Of a stretch of 64,000 nucleotides of DNA, positions 18,289 to 27,046 are shown piece by piece. The number at the start of each line of letters is the position of its first letter. Position 1 is the stretch's first letter. The notes under the pieces were generated by a model. It did not search any database. It was not told the DNA's origin and worked only from the letters and a program-made list of their open reading frames with translations. Source of the DNA: Vibrio toranzoniae (GTDB lineage Bacteria; Pseudomonadota; Gammaproteobacteria; Enterobacterales; Vibrionaceae); NCBI RefSeq assembly GCF_024347655.1, contig NZ_AP025514.1, positions 2,790,001-2,854,000 on the forward strand, written 5' to 3'. A program made the translations under genes and the position numbers.

Positions 18289-18511
18289 CTTTTCTTATCT
18301 CAATTCACAGTCTAAAGCCTTAACTTTCGAGCCTTAAACACCTGCTCATTCTTCATCTAAATCGCATATCTCAAATCATCTATTGAATCCAATCAACGTA
18401 AAAAAGCAGCAATTCGCTGTAAGTTTTTCTCAGCTCCTCCTGTCTATTTAATTTACTACACTCAATGAATGGCCAATAAACCATTCACTATAGGATAGAT
18501 AAGGACATTTG

Positions 18512-19099
18512 ATGGGCACCGTCGAGAGCATTCAAGCATGGTTAAATTCAGGGGAGGAGTCGCTGCTATGGCTGATGCTTGGCATTATCGCGCTTTCTTA
18601 CCTGCTTGAAGATCTGGCCATCGTTACGGCGGCAGGTTTAGCGACCCAAGGGCTCATCCCACCTCAATATGCGTTACTTGCGATTTTCATTGGCATTGCT
18701 ACTGGTGATCTTGGCCTTTATTACTTAGGTAAATCAGGACGCTATTTCAGAGCTGTTCGTTACAAAGCCCTCACCAACCGATACTTTCGGGCACTTCGTA
18801 CTAAATTACGTCAAAACGCATTCAGCAGTCTTTTTGTCATTCGCTTTATACCGGGGCTGCGTACCGTTGGTTTTACCTTAAGTGGTTTTTTCGCCATACC
18901 ACTGCCTACTTTCTTGTTTGCCGTTATTAGCGCGACAGCGATCTGGACTGGCGTTGTCTTCTCTACCATCTACTATTTAGGGACATCAGCCTGGCTGCAA
19001 GCCTCTGAATATCAATGGATCGTCATCCCTTGTGCCATCGCTTTGCTGTTTGTCGGTAATCGATTAATGAATAAAACCTACTCTAGAGGATTATCATGA
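18512..19099 (+). CDS. DedA family membrane protein, first gene of the OlsF cassette
   Basis: The 195-aa protein has four to five hydrophobic helices and DedA (SNARE-associated) family features: the EDLAIVTAAGLATQGLIPP block with an acidic residue in the first re-entrant part, GDLGLYYLG, and the conserved FIRFIPGLRTVGFTLSG-type motif (here RFIPGLRTVGFTLSG). Some DedA proteins are undecaprenyl-phosphate or phospholipid flippases; which lipid this one handles cannot be told. The ATG at 18512 is preferred to TTG three bases earlier and has AAGGA upstream. It overlaps the next gene by four bases. Confidence 0.88.
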   Translation: MGTVESIQAWLNSGEESLLWLMLGIIALSYLLEDLAIVTAAGLATQGLIPPQYALLAIFIGIATGDLGLYYLGKSGRYFRAVRYKALTNRYFRALRTKLRQNAFSSLFVIRFIPGLRTVGFTLSGFFAIPLPTFLFAVISATAIWTGVVFSTIYYLGTSAWLQASEYQWIVIPCAIALLFVGNRLMNKTYSRGLS

Positions 19100-20229
19100 G
19101 TTCACCGCAAGATATTCACATCATTCCAGCACATCAAATTAATGCAGGCATGCCCCTGCTTGAAAAAGATACCGTGCGCAGTGTCTCTCCTTATGAGTTT
19201 CTTCCGACGTGGTTCTTCTACACGCCAGTAGTGATTCAAAGCCTGATGCAAGGGTTACGGCACTTTGATTGGACGCTGCCGCTGATCGCCAACCCGAGCA
19301 TCAAGTTAAGCGGCATGGTAGGCGAATCAAAGCACGAGATATTAAGCCTTGCCGGATCATCGAGTCAGCGTTGGATCTCGCCGTTTATCACCCTAACCAA
19401 AACCGATCTGAGCAGTAAGAAACAAGCCGAGAATGCACACTGCGCATTGATACAATCTGATCTCGATTTCCCTATTGTGGCGAAACCGGATCTGGGTTGC
19501 CGAGGTGTCGGAGTAAAGCTGATCAACAACCAAGATCAACTTGAGCAATACATTAAATCTTTCCCAAATAATGCTCGCTTTCTATTGCAAGAAAAGGCGC
19601 CTTACCAAGCCGAGGCTGGCGTTTTCTATGTTCGTTATCCAAACAAAAAGCAAGGCGAGATCATCTCGATCACTCTTAAATATTCGCCAATGGTGACGGG
19701 GGATGGTACCTCTACACTCAAACAGTTAATCGAGAACAGTCCACGTCCAGGGCAACTCAGTCACCTCTATCTCCCAAGGCATCAAGATAAACTGGATCGA
19801 GTGCTCGCAGAAGGCGAAGAGTTCCAACTTGCGTTTGCAGGTAGTCATAGCCGTGGCTGCATCTTCCGAGACGGCAATCAATACATCACTCAAGCTTTAA
19901 CCGAACGTTTAGATGAGATATTCGACGACTTCGACGGCTTCCATTTTGGTCGACTCGACGTCAAATTCAAAGACATGCACAGCCTAATGAGAGGTGAGGA
20001 TTTCACCATCCTTGAGGTTAATGGTGCAAGCAGTGAAGCCGGGCATATTTGGGATCGCAACACACCACTACGAGAGATATTTTCCACACTACTTCTGCAA
20101 TACCGCATTCTTTTTGATATTGGCGCTCAACAGAAACAAAGAGGCCATCAACCTCCTTCTTTTAAGAGCTTGCTTAACGCGTGGCAAGAAGAGCGACGCC
20201 TTGTTCAACAATATCCGACCACCGACTAA
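19096..20229 (+). CDS. ATP-grasp domain protein, probable amino-acid or peptide ligase
   Basis: The 377-aa soluble protein has an ATP-grasp fold from about residue 110: FPIVAKPDLGCRGVGVKLI supplies the ATP-binding lysine and glycine loop, and HFGRLDVKF followed by FTILEVNGASSEAGHIWD supplies the metal-binding Asp/Glu/Asn of the second half. It resembles D-alanine-D-alanine ligase-like members, but the N-terminal 100 residues are not familiar and the substrate is unknown. ATP-dependent joining of an amino acid to a carboxylate acceptor, perhaps a lipid head group, is a guess from neighbouring lipid genes. Confidence 0.78.
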   Translation: MSSPQDIHIIPAHQINAGMPLLEKDTVRSVSPYEFLPTWFFYTPVVIQSLMQGLRHFDWTLPLIANPSIKLSGMVGESKHEILSLAGSSSQRWISPFITLTKTDLSSKKQAENAHCALIQSDLDFPIVAKPDLGCRGVGVKLINNQDQLEQYIKSFPNNARFLLQEKAPYQAEAGVFYVRYPNKKQGEIISITLKYSPMVTGDGTSTLKQLIENSPRPGQLSHLYLPRHQDKLDRVLAEGEEFQLAFAGSHSRGCIFRDGNQYITQALTERLDEIFDDFDGFHFGRLDVKFKDMHSLMRGEDFTILEVNGASSEAGHIWDRNTPLREIFSTLLLQYRILFDIGAQQKQRGHQPPSFKSLLNAWQEERRLVQQYPTTD

Positions 20230-20248
20230 CTTTGTACGAGGATCATGA

Positions 20249-20791
20249 ATGAACCCGATAGCCCAACCAAGCGCCCTCACTTCTATCTCTCCCAGTATCA
20301 AGGGAGCGATAGAGATATTGAATCAGGGTTTAGAGTTCTTGTTAGCAATATCTGACAGTGACTATCTGACACGAGCGAAGCCGCACGTCACAAGCTCTAT
20401 TGGTGAGCATACTCGTCATACGCTCGATCTTTTTCATGCGTTGATTTTAAAAGAGAACGCGACCGTTGATTACAACACTCGTCGTCGTGGCCATCCAGTC
20501 GAATACAACCGCTCAATTGCAGTCAAAGAGATTCGCTATGTGATCAACTGGCTTGAGCGACTAGACCGCAACGATCTCGAAGCGCACATCATGATCCAAA
20601 CCGAGGTTTCGATGGATACTCAGGTGTTTGCCAGTCTGCCTTCTACGCTGGAAAGAGAGATCACCTTTGCCGCGCTGCATGCCAATCATCATTACGCGAT
20701 GATCAAGGTGATCACCAGCTTCCTAGACATGGAAACCTGCAACACTTTTGGTTATGCCCCAACCACCAGCAGCTATCTGAGGGAGCAATAA
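20249..20791 (+). CDS. DinB-like four-helix metalloprotein
   Basis: The 180-aa protein has the predicted all-helical pattern of the DinB/YfiT superfamily. Candidate metal-binding histidines are in SIGEHTRHTLDLFHAL (about residues 49-64) and in FAALHANHHYAMIKVI (about 146-161), the two places where the family carries its His triad. Such proteins are often thiol-dependent metalloenzymes or transferases; the reaction here is unknown. It starts 19 bp after the ATP-grasp gene and stops two bases before the next gene. Confidence 0.7.
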   Translation: MNPIAQPSALTSISPSIKGAIEILNQGLEFLLAISDSDYLTRAKPHVTSSIGEHTRHTLDLFHALILKENATVDYNTRRRGHPVEYNRSIAVKEIRYVINWLERLDRNDLEAHIMIQTEVSMDTQVFASLPSTLEREITFAALHANHHYAMIKVITSFLDMETCNTFGYAPTTSSYLREQ

Positions 20792-20793
20792 TC

Positions 20794-21543
20794 ATGTGTT
20801 CAGTATCTTGGCTACTTGAAGAAAATGGCTATCAGGTCTTTTTTAATCGCGATGAACAAAAGACGCGAGCACTGGCGATGCCGCCTAAACAATATCGAGT
20901 TAACGGTGTCGATATCATCATGCCACTCGACCCAACGGGCGGTGGTAGTTGGATAAGTATTAATGAGTTCGGGCTTTCGCTTTGTCTACTCAATAACTAT
21001 CAAGGCATAGTCCCTGCTGGACCTTTAGTCAGCCGTGGTTTGTTACTTAAGAACCTATCATCGAGTCGTAACATCAGTAAGCTCTCTGAAGCATTTCATC
21101 AGCTCGACCTGCACTCTTTTGCCCCGTTTACCTTGTTGGCTTTTGCGCCGAACTTAACTCAACACCATGGTTTGGTGATTGCCTACATGTGGGATGGCAT
21201 TCAACAAAAAATAGTCGAAACCGATTCTCCACTGTTCTCATCCGGTGTTGATTTAGAGCGAGTGCAAGCCTACCGACAAGCAAAGTACAACCAACTTATG
21301 GCAACAGGCAAGAATCAGCAGAACTTACTGCTGTTCCACTCTCACCATCACAACGAACAACCTCATTTAGCGACCTGTATGCATCGCGAAGACGCACATA
21401 CCGTGAGCTTTACACACTTACGTAACCTGCATGGTCAAGCCTCTATGTTTTATGCATCCGGCTCGCCATGCGAACCCATTAAACCATGCCAGATAAATCA
21501 GCAGCGCTTTACCTTTGATTTATCACCCGCAATCAATCTATAG
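20794..21543 (+). CDS. NRDE family protein (TANGO2-like)
   Basis: The 249-aa protein carries the NRDE signature (FFNRDEQKTR, Asn18-Glu21) after an N-terminal MCSVSW segment, then GGGSWISINEFGLSLCLLNN, as in the NRDE/TANGO2 family. Eukaryotic TANGO2 has been linked to heme mobilisation and lipid metabolism, and an N-terminal Cys2 could act as an Ntn-type nucleophile; both points are family knowledge, not shown here. It is packed two bases behind the DinB-like gene, which supports a shared task. Confidence 0.82.
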   Translation: MCSVSWLLEENGYQVFFNRDEQKTRALAMPPKQYRVNGVDIIMPLDPTGGGSWISINEFGLSLCLLNNYQGIVPAGPLVSRGLLLKNLSSSRNISKLSEAFHQLDLHSFAPFTLLAFAPNLTQHHGLVIAYMWDGIQQKIVETDSPLFSSGVDLERVQAYRQAKYNQLMATGKNQQNLLLFHSHHHNEQPHLATCMHREDAHTVSFTHLRNLHGQASMFYASGSPCEPIKPCQINQQRFTFDLSPAINL

Positions 21544-21555
21544 ATGGAGTCCATC

Positions 21556-21993
21556 ATGAGAAAACTAATCACCATGGTCATGCTACTTGTTAGCCCGTAC
21601 GTATTTGCCGCCGATGAAATCTACACTGAGTTCTTTAGCAGCAAGGCGCTCGATGGCTACGATACCGTCGCGTATTTCACTTCCGGTAAGCCCGTTGAAG
21701 GCAGTAAAAAATTCAGCACTGAATACAAAGGCGCGGACTGGTATTTCTCTTCTGAAAAGAATCTGACTTTATTTGTTAATAATCCTGAAAAATATGCCCC
21801 TCAATATGGTGGCTATTGCGCATGGGCCGTTTCTGCCAAAAACGACTTCGCACCAGGCGATCCACAGTATTGGACCATAGTTGATGACAAACTTTATCTT
21901 AACTACGACCAAGAGATCCAAGAGGCTTGGGAGCAAGACCGTGCACAGCATATTCAACAAGCCGATAAAGTTTGGCCGCAGCTGATTAAGTAA
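21556..21993 (+). CDS. Exported YHS-domain protein
   Basis: The 145-aa product starts at the ATG at 21556, chosen over an in-frame ATG at 21544 because GGAG lies six bases before it and it gives a proper signal peptide (MRKLITMVMLLVSPYVFA). The mature part is a YHS domain: LDGYDTVAYFTSGKPVEG, then a WYFSSEKNLTLFVNNPEKYAPQYGGYCAW segment. YHS domains bind metals or heme-like ligands in other proteins. Being periplasmic, it may serve a partner of the downstream membrane proteins. The precise role is unknown. Confidence 0.82.
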   Translation: MRKLITMVMLLVSPYVFAADEIYTEFFSSKALDGYDTVAYFTSGKPVEGSKKFSTEYKGADWYFSSEKNLTLFVNNPEKYAPQYGGYCAWAVSAKNDFAPGDPQYWTIVDDKLYLNYDQEIQEAWEQDRAQHIQQADKVWPQLIK

Positions 21994-22003
21994 GGGAATA
22001 ACC

Positions 22004-22447
22004 ATGACATTCACTCCTGCTAAACATCTCCCGGCAGCATTTATCGCTTTTGTGTTTATTCAGTCGCTGTTCTTTAAGTTCACCGGCTCATACGAGACTG
22101 AGCATATCTTTGGCACCTTGGCGACATGGTCTGGCCTGAGTTGGTTCGGTTCATTTGGCGGCTACTTGATTGGGTTCGCTGAATTGATTGCGGCCATTTT
22201 GCTGTTTACTCGTTGGCATGGCTTAGGTGCCATCATGAGCGTGGGAATTATGAGTGGCGCGATTTTCTTCCACCTGTTTACGCCGCTCGGTATTCAAATG
22301 CCTGAGTTCAATGCAGCAGGCGAGATTGTCGGTTACGACGGCGGGTTATTGTTTGGCATGGCATGCCTAGTTTGGTTATGCGGTGCGTTTTTAAGTGTGA
22401 AAGATTTCAAGAATCAAAACGGTTTTCTAAACAACTTTAGTCAATAA
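22004..22447 (+). CDS. DoxX-like small membrane protein
   Basis: The 147-aa protein has four hydrophobic helices (about residues 9-25, 46-66, 73-95, 112-132) and the loop FFKFTGSYETEHIFGTL, in line with DoxX-like membrane proteins. Some relatives work with redox enzymes. It lies 10 bp after the YHS gene and 12 bp before the acyltransferase; pairing of YHS and DoxX-like genes recurs in bacteria in my recollection but cannot be verified here. Confidence 0.75.
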   Translation: MTFTPAKHLPAAFIAFVFIQSLFFKFTGSYETEHIFGTLATWSGLSWFGSFGGYLIGFAELIAAILLFTRWHGLGAIMSVGIMSGAIFFHLFTPLGIQMPEFNAAGEIVGYDGGLLFGMACLVWLCGAFLSVKDFKNQNGFLNNFSQ

Positions 22448-22459
22448 GGTAGCTTCACT

Positions 22460-24214
22460 ATGATTGATAGTCCTTTTCGTTTACCACGTTACACGCCTTT
22501 TGGTTTAGGTGAGTCTGTTGTCGAGTGGGCAACTGGGCTATCTAAGCTCAATCGACTCTATCAAGATAGACCAAACGAGTTATCTAGTTTTGAATTCATG
22601 CATCACACCCTGTCGGCGCTCAATATCGACTACTCGGTTGCATCGGGAAGCACGGAAAACATCCCGGAAGAAGGACCAGTCGTGATTGTGGCGAACCACC
22701 CACTTGGCGCCATTGAAGGTGTGATCCTTGCTGATCTCGTAGGATCGGTAAGAAAGGATGTGAAGGTATTAGCGAATGAATTACTCAAGCGACTGCCTGA
22801 ACTGGATGATCTTTTCATTGGGGTTGATGTCTTTAATAGTAAAGAGTCGAAACGCACCAATGCCAAGGCTATTCGAGATGCCAATCGTCATTTGGCAGAC
22901 GGTGGACTGTTGATTGTGTTCCCTGCGGGTGAAGTATCGAGTTACCGTAAAGGGGCAAAAACACTGACAGACATCGAATGGAGCAAATCGGTTGCCAAAT
23001 TCGTCAAACGTCATCAAGCCACTACAGTTCCGATCTTCATCAATGGTAAAAACAGCGAACTTTTCTATCAAGCAGGTCGAGTCCATCCGCTATTAAGAAC
23101 CGCTCTACTCGGCCGTGAACTTCTTAATAAGCAAGCGACGACTATCTCGATCTCGATTGGCTCATCGATTCCGTGTTCAGAGATAAAATCGTTTGAAAAA
23201 GAGATGGATATCGTCAACTACCTACGACTCAATACCTACCTAATGAGTCAACAAGATAGCCCGAGTACGCCAATCCACGCCCCCTCTTTCGATACCCAAG
23301 TGATAGCGCCAATATCACCAGAAGTATTATCAATCGAAATAGACTCACTCCCTGAAGAGATGAAACTACTCGAGCAGGGCGACTTTGAGGTCTACTGCAC
23401 ACCAAGCCAATCCATTCCAAACTTAATGCGTGAGATCGGTCGAGTCAGAGAAGAAAGTTTCCGTGAAGTTGGAGAAGGCAGCGGGCTTGCTTGTGATTTA
23501 GATGAGTACGATCTTTACTACCACCAACTGTTTGTGTGGAACAAAGCGAAGGCAGAATTGGTCGGCGCTTATCGACTTGGTATGGTCGACAAATTAATCG
23601 CAGAGCACGGACTTGATCAGCTCTACTCTCGTAGTCTGTTTAACTACAATCAAGAGTTCATCGATACGTTAGACAACAGCATTGAACTTGGTCGCTCTGT
23701 AGTGAGTAAACCTTATCAAAAAAGCCTTAACTCACTGTTACTGCTATGGAAAGGTATCGCGACCTTTGTGTCTCGTCACCCTCAATACACCCACCTATTT
23801 GGCCCGGTCAGTATCAGTAATGATTACAGCCACAATGCGCGCCTGTTGATCGCGACCACCTTATCAATTCACCACTACGATGAGGAAAAAGCGAACCTGG
23901 TTTCACCTTCTTCACCACTCAATACCAGTAGTCATGTATTCTGGCAGAATCACCTATTATCGTCATTGGCGAGTGTGCCCTTACTTTCTAAAGTGCTAGC
24001 TCGTATGGAACAAGGAAAAGGGCTACCGGTGTTATTGCGCCAATACCTAGGGATGAACGGGAAACTAGTGTGCTTTAACGTCGACCCATCATTTAATGAT
24101 GCTTTAGACGGCTTGATTGTGGTGAACCTTAAGAAAGTACCATTGAAAACTCTAGGTAAATACATGGGTCGAAAACTTGCTCAAGACTATCTAGAACAAC
24201 ATGCTCGACGCTGA
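22460..24214 (+). CDS. olsF: Bifunctional acyltransferase, OlsF-like ornithine lipid synthase
   Basis: The 584-aa protein joins an N-terminal PlsC-type acyltransferase (VVIVANHPLGAIEG at about residues 74-87; FPAGEVSSY at about 154-162) to a C-terminal GNAT/OlsB-like domain (EEMKLLEQGDFEVYCTPS, REESFREVGEGSG, DLYYHQLFVWNKAKAELVG). This fusion is the layout of OlsF, which makes phosphorus-free ornithine lipids; the V. cholerae homologue works under phosphate limitation. Old annotations call such proteins putative hemolysin. It ends the seven-gene run that starts with the DedA gene. Confidence 0.8.
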   Translation: MIDSPFRLPRYTPFGLGESVVEWATGLSKLNRLYQDRPNELSSFEFMHHTLSALNIDYSVASGSTENIPEEGPVVIVANHPLGAIEGVILADLVGSVRKDVKVLANELLKRLPELDDLFIGVDVFNSKESKRTNAKAIRDANRHLADGGLLIVFPAGEVSSYRKGAKTLTDIEWSKSVAKFVKRHQATTVPIFINGKNSELFYQAGRVHPLLRTALLGRELLNKQATTISISIGSSIPCSEIKSFEKEMDIVNYLRLNTYLMSQQDSPSTPIHAPSFDTQVIAPISPEVLSIEIDSLPEEMKLLEQGDFEVYCTPSQSIPNLMREIGRVREESFREVGEGSGLACDLDEYDLYYHQLFVWNKAKAELVGAYRLGMVDKLIAEHGLDQLYSRSLFNYNQEFIDTLDNSIELGRSVVSKPYQKSLNSLLLLWKGIATFVSRHPQYTHLFGPVSISNDYSHNARLLIATTLSIHHYDEEKANLVSPSSPLNTSSHVFWQNHLLSSLASVPLLSKVLARMEQGKGLPVLLRQYLGMNGKLVCFNVDPSFNDALDGLIVVNLKKVPLKTLGKYMGRKLAQDYLEQHARR

Positions 24215-24239
24215 TTTAACCCACTCTGTACCTACACTT

Positions 24240-24269
24240 AAATAAGTGCGATGATTTCGGCACTTATTT
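24240..24269. other. Inverted repeat between olsF and the Crp/Fnr gene
   Basis: AAATAAGTGC pairs with GCACTTATTT across a 10-base loop, 17 bp before the next ATG. A weak T-rich stretch follows, so this may be a terminator of the cassette or an operator for the adjacent regulator. Confidence 0.45.
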
Positions 24270-24285
24270 GAGTTAGGTTATTTTC

Positions 24286-24852
24286 ATGCACACCTCTTTT
24301 ATCGAACAATTACAAAGCTTCGACTTCTCTGAAAGTCAAATTGAGTCTCTATTAGCCGTCGCGAAACCGCTTGAACTGCCGACGAGACACATACTGATCA
24401 ACCAAGGAGAGATGGCGAGCTCAATCTACTTTGTACTTGAGGGCTTGTGCCATGCTTGCTACCTCACTGACGACGGTAAACAATACAGCAAAGAGTTCTA
24501 CTGGGAACAAGATTGGATCATCGGTTTTGAGAGCTTAATAAAAAAACAAGCTTCCCCTTATCTACTGGAAACTTTAACGCCAATCACTCTATTAGAACTT
24601 CCAATGATAGCCCTAACTGAGTGGCGCGCATCGAATAACCCCTTGTATTTAAAGTTGTTAGAAACTCAACTGATGCATAAAGAAAACAAAGAACGCTTTA
24701 TGCTACTCTACACCCCAGAGCAACGTTACCAACTTTTCTGCGAACATTATCCCGATCTGGAACAGCGCTTGAACAACAACCAGATTGCAGCCTACCTAGG
24801 AATAACCTCGATAAGCCTTAGCAGAATTAAAGGTCGAATTAACAATAGTTAA
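24286..24852 (+). CDS. Crp/Fnr family transcriptional regulator
   Basis: The 188-aa protein has a cyclic-nucleotide-binding-like beta roll (about residues 15-120: LINQGEMASSIYFVLEGLCHACYLTDDGK) and a short C-terminal helix-turn-helix (LNNNQIAAYLGITSISLSRIKGRI, about 162-185). It lacks the Cys cluster of FNR and the cAMP-binding residues of CRP, and resembles the smaller Vibrio regulators of this family; the ligand is unknown. It is close to an upstream inverted repeat that could be its own operator, and it precedes an acetyltransferase gene. Confidence 0.85.
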   Translation: MHTSFIEQLQSFDFSESQIESLLAVAKPLELPTRHILINQGEMASSIYFVLEGLCHACYLTDDGKQYSKEFYWEQDWIIGFESLIKKQASPYLLETLTPITLLELPMIALTEWRASNNPLYLKLLETQLMHKENKERFMLLYTPEQRYQLFCEHYPDLEQRLNNNQIAAYLGITSISLSRIKGRINNS

Positions 24853-24909
24853 TGCCAATAATCATCACGCATAGTACATTCAGATCATCGATAATCTCTG
24901 GATATAAAC

Positions 24910-25362
24910 ATGATCAATTGGTACTCACTTCCCTTTACAGAACTTTCAACGCAACAACTTTATCAATTACTTAAATTACGAGTAGATGTATTTGTGGTTG
25001 AGCAGACTTGTCCTTATCCGGAGCTTGACGGTAAAGACACACTCGCAGGTGTTCAACACCTATTAGGCTACGCTGATGAAGAATTGGTAGCGTGCGCGCG
25101 TTTACTGCCACCGGGCACAACTTATGACAACGCCAGTATTGGTCGAGTCGCCACCAAACAATCCGCAAGAGGTGATGGCCTAGGACATCAACTACTGAAA
25201 GAAGCATTAACAAGCTGTGAAGTTTTTTGGCCGAGTACAGCCATCGATATTGGCGCACAACAACACCTAGAAAGCTTCTATAAAAGTCATGGATTCAAGA
25301 CGATCTCTGAGATGTACTTGGAAGATGATATTCCACATGTAGACATGAGATTAGAGAAGTAA
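24910..25362 (+). CDS. elaA: ElaA-like GNAT family N-acetyltransferase
   Basis: The 150-aa protein shows the ElaA pattern: LYQLLKLRVDVFVVEQ near the start, LLGYADEELVACARLLPPG, the acetyl-CoA loop IGRVATKQSARGDGLGHQLL (the usual Q/RxxGxG/A motif appears as ARGDGLGH), and YKSHGFKTISEMYLEDDIPH, where HGF marks the last strand. The substrate is unknown. Its stop overlaps the next start by one base (TAATG), so the two are coupled. Confidence 0.87.
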   Translation: MINWYSLPFTELSTQQLYQLLKLRVDVFVVEQTCPYPELDGKDTLAGVQHLLGYADEELVACARLLPPGTTYDNASIGRVATKQSARGDGLGHQLLKEALTSCEVFWPSTAIDIGAQQHLESFYKSHGFKTISEMYLEDDIPHVDMRLEK

Positions 25363-26210
25363 TGTCGAATATCACTGTCGGTATCCTAATGCTGATTGCG
25401 GGTAACCTGTTTGCCTCACTTTCGGACGTAGCAGTTAAATTATTGAATGGCGAAGTACCACCTCTTCAGTATATTTTTTTCCGACAGTTGATATCCCTAC
25501 TTATCATCACCCCTTTGTGGCTGCAACAGAAAAAAGAGCAACGACGCTTACAGCAAGCTAAAGTCACCTTTATACGAGGACAGCTAATATTAATTGGCAG
25601 TGGGTGTATGGTTGTGGCGATCACCCATTTATCTTTGGCAACTGCTAACGCTGTGTTTTACGTCGCCCCCTTATTGATGTTGCCTCTTGCTATGTTTCTA
25701 CTGAAAGAGCAACCAGCACTTGGGAAGGTGATCGCCACTACTATCGGCTTCATTGGTGCGCTGATAGTCTTAAGGCCATCGCAATTCCACTGGGCAGCAC
25801 TGTTTGCTTTGGGCACAGCACTCACACTCGCACTCTTCAATGTACTAGTAAGAAAACTCCCTAGCGAGCAATCGGTGGTCACGACGCTGTGGTGGACAAC
25901 ATTATTCTCAGTTCCAGCTTCATTGATATTATGCTTCCTATACTGGCAACCGGTTTCCATAGAACATTTGGGATACATTGGATTAAGCGCAACATTGATA
26001 CTGAGCTATAACGGTCTTGCCGTTGCCGCCTATCAGAAAGCTCACTCTAGCCAAATTGCATTGGCAGAGTATTCGGGGTTAGTCTTTGTTGCATTCATCG
26101 GAGCAGCATGGTTCGATGAAATCCCAGACACATTGACCTTTATCGGAATCATGCTGATTATCTTGCCGCTGGCACCTTTCAAACGCCCAAAAAAAAGAGC
26201 TAGTCATTAG
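25362..26210 (+). CDS. EamA-type drug/metabolite transporter
   Basis: The 282-aa protein is hydrophobic throughout with about ten transmembrane helices arranged as two EamA repeats (residues about 5-135 and 145-275). Typical sequence includes GNLFASLSDVAVKLLNG, YIFFRQLISLLIITPLW, and AEYSGLVFVAFIGAAWFDE in the second repeat. Family members export amino acids or small metabolites; the substrate here is unknown. It is coupled to the elaA-like gene. Confidence 0.88.
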   Translation: MSNITVGILMLIAGNLFASLSDVAVKLLNGEVPPLQYIFFRQLISLLIITPLWLQQKKEQRRLQQAKVTFIRGQLILIGSGCMVVAITHLSLATANAVFYVAPLLMLPLAMFLLKEQPALGKVIATTIGFIGALIVLRPSQFHWAALFALGTALTLALFNVLVRKLPSEQSVVTTLWWTTLFSVPASLILCFLYWQPVSIEHLGYIGLSATLILSYNGLAVAAYQKAHSSQIALAEYSGLVFVAFIGAAWFDEIPDTLTFIGIMLIILPLAPFKRPKKRASH

Positions 26211-26253
26211 CTCTTTGTTATCAAAGAATAGGTAGCTGTCAACTTCGTCTGAT

Positions 26254-26832
26254 TTACTTGCTTCGACCAAAGCCACCATCAGACAGTCGGAAAAACATCA
26301 CCGAAGTGTCGCCTTTCTCTAGCTGAAGAATATCCAGTTGACCCGTTTCTGCAACTTTAAATCGCACTAGCTGGCCTTTTCTGATCTGGCTAAGAGGCTT
26401 ATCAGAGCCTTCAATACGGACTAAAGCGTTAAGATCAGACAACGGTAAATCATTGTTTCGAAAAACCTGCGCCAAAGTGTCACCTTGCTTAACAAGATAC
26501 TCCTGCCAGCTGCTAGATTCTGATGGCGTACTTTTGGTATTTTGCTGTTTACTTAACCCAACGGTGTCTATCTCAAGTGCGACACGCGATGTTGATGGAA
26601 CTACCTCGACTTTAGGCTCTGGGAGCGGCAAGAAAAATAAGACCAATACGATTGGCGCTATTACCATCAATAACCTTTGATGCAACTTCGGCAATGCTTG
26701 CCAAGTTTGCATAACTGTGGCCTTCATTTTTTTTATATCGAGTGAGCTCAATTTGACTTTGAGCTGTAGCAGTCGATCCTTAAGCTCTGCAAAGTGGTCA
26801 ACTTGCTGTTTTTTCTTTTGACGACGATTCAT
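26254..26832 (-). CDS. OapA-family inner-membrane protein with LysM-like domain (YtfB-type)
   Basis: The 192-aa product, from the ATG at 26832, has an N-terminal OapA-type segment, a single transmembrane helix (LLMVIAPIVLVLFFLPL) and a C-terminal LysM-like domain (WQEYLVKQGDTLAQVFRNND, then LSQIRKGQLVRFKV). Related proteins are E. coli YtfB, a cell-division-associated glycan-binding protein, and Haemophilus OapA. An in-frame GTG at 26859 would add nine residues; the ATG has AGGA ten bases upstream. It is divergent from fklB, as ytfB and fklB are neighbours in E. coli. Confidence 0.82.
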   Translation of the reverse strand: MNRRQKKKQQVDHFAELKDRLLQLKVKLSSLDIKKMKATVMQTWQALPKLHQRLLMVIAPIVLVLFFLPLPEPKVEVVPSTSRVALEIDTVGLSKQQNTKSTPSESSSWQEYLVKQGDTLAQVFRNNDLPLSDLNALVRIEGSDKPLSQIRKGQLVRFKVAETGQLDILQLEKGDTSVMFFRLSDGGFGRSK

Positions 26833-27046
26833 ACCACTGCGTCCTATACGTTGAATCACTACAGTATAAAAACCAAAGTACCAACAGTATAGATCTTTCC
26901 GTCACAACGAGGAGCAAAGCAGGAAAATTAACATAGCTGTGATTTTGGGCTCAGTAAAGCACAAGTGATCAGGGGCTAACCATTTCTTCACGATGCTAAT
27001 ACTGTTATTCTTACTGTTTTCGTACTGACAAAAAGAGTGACTTTTC

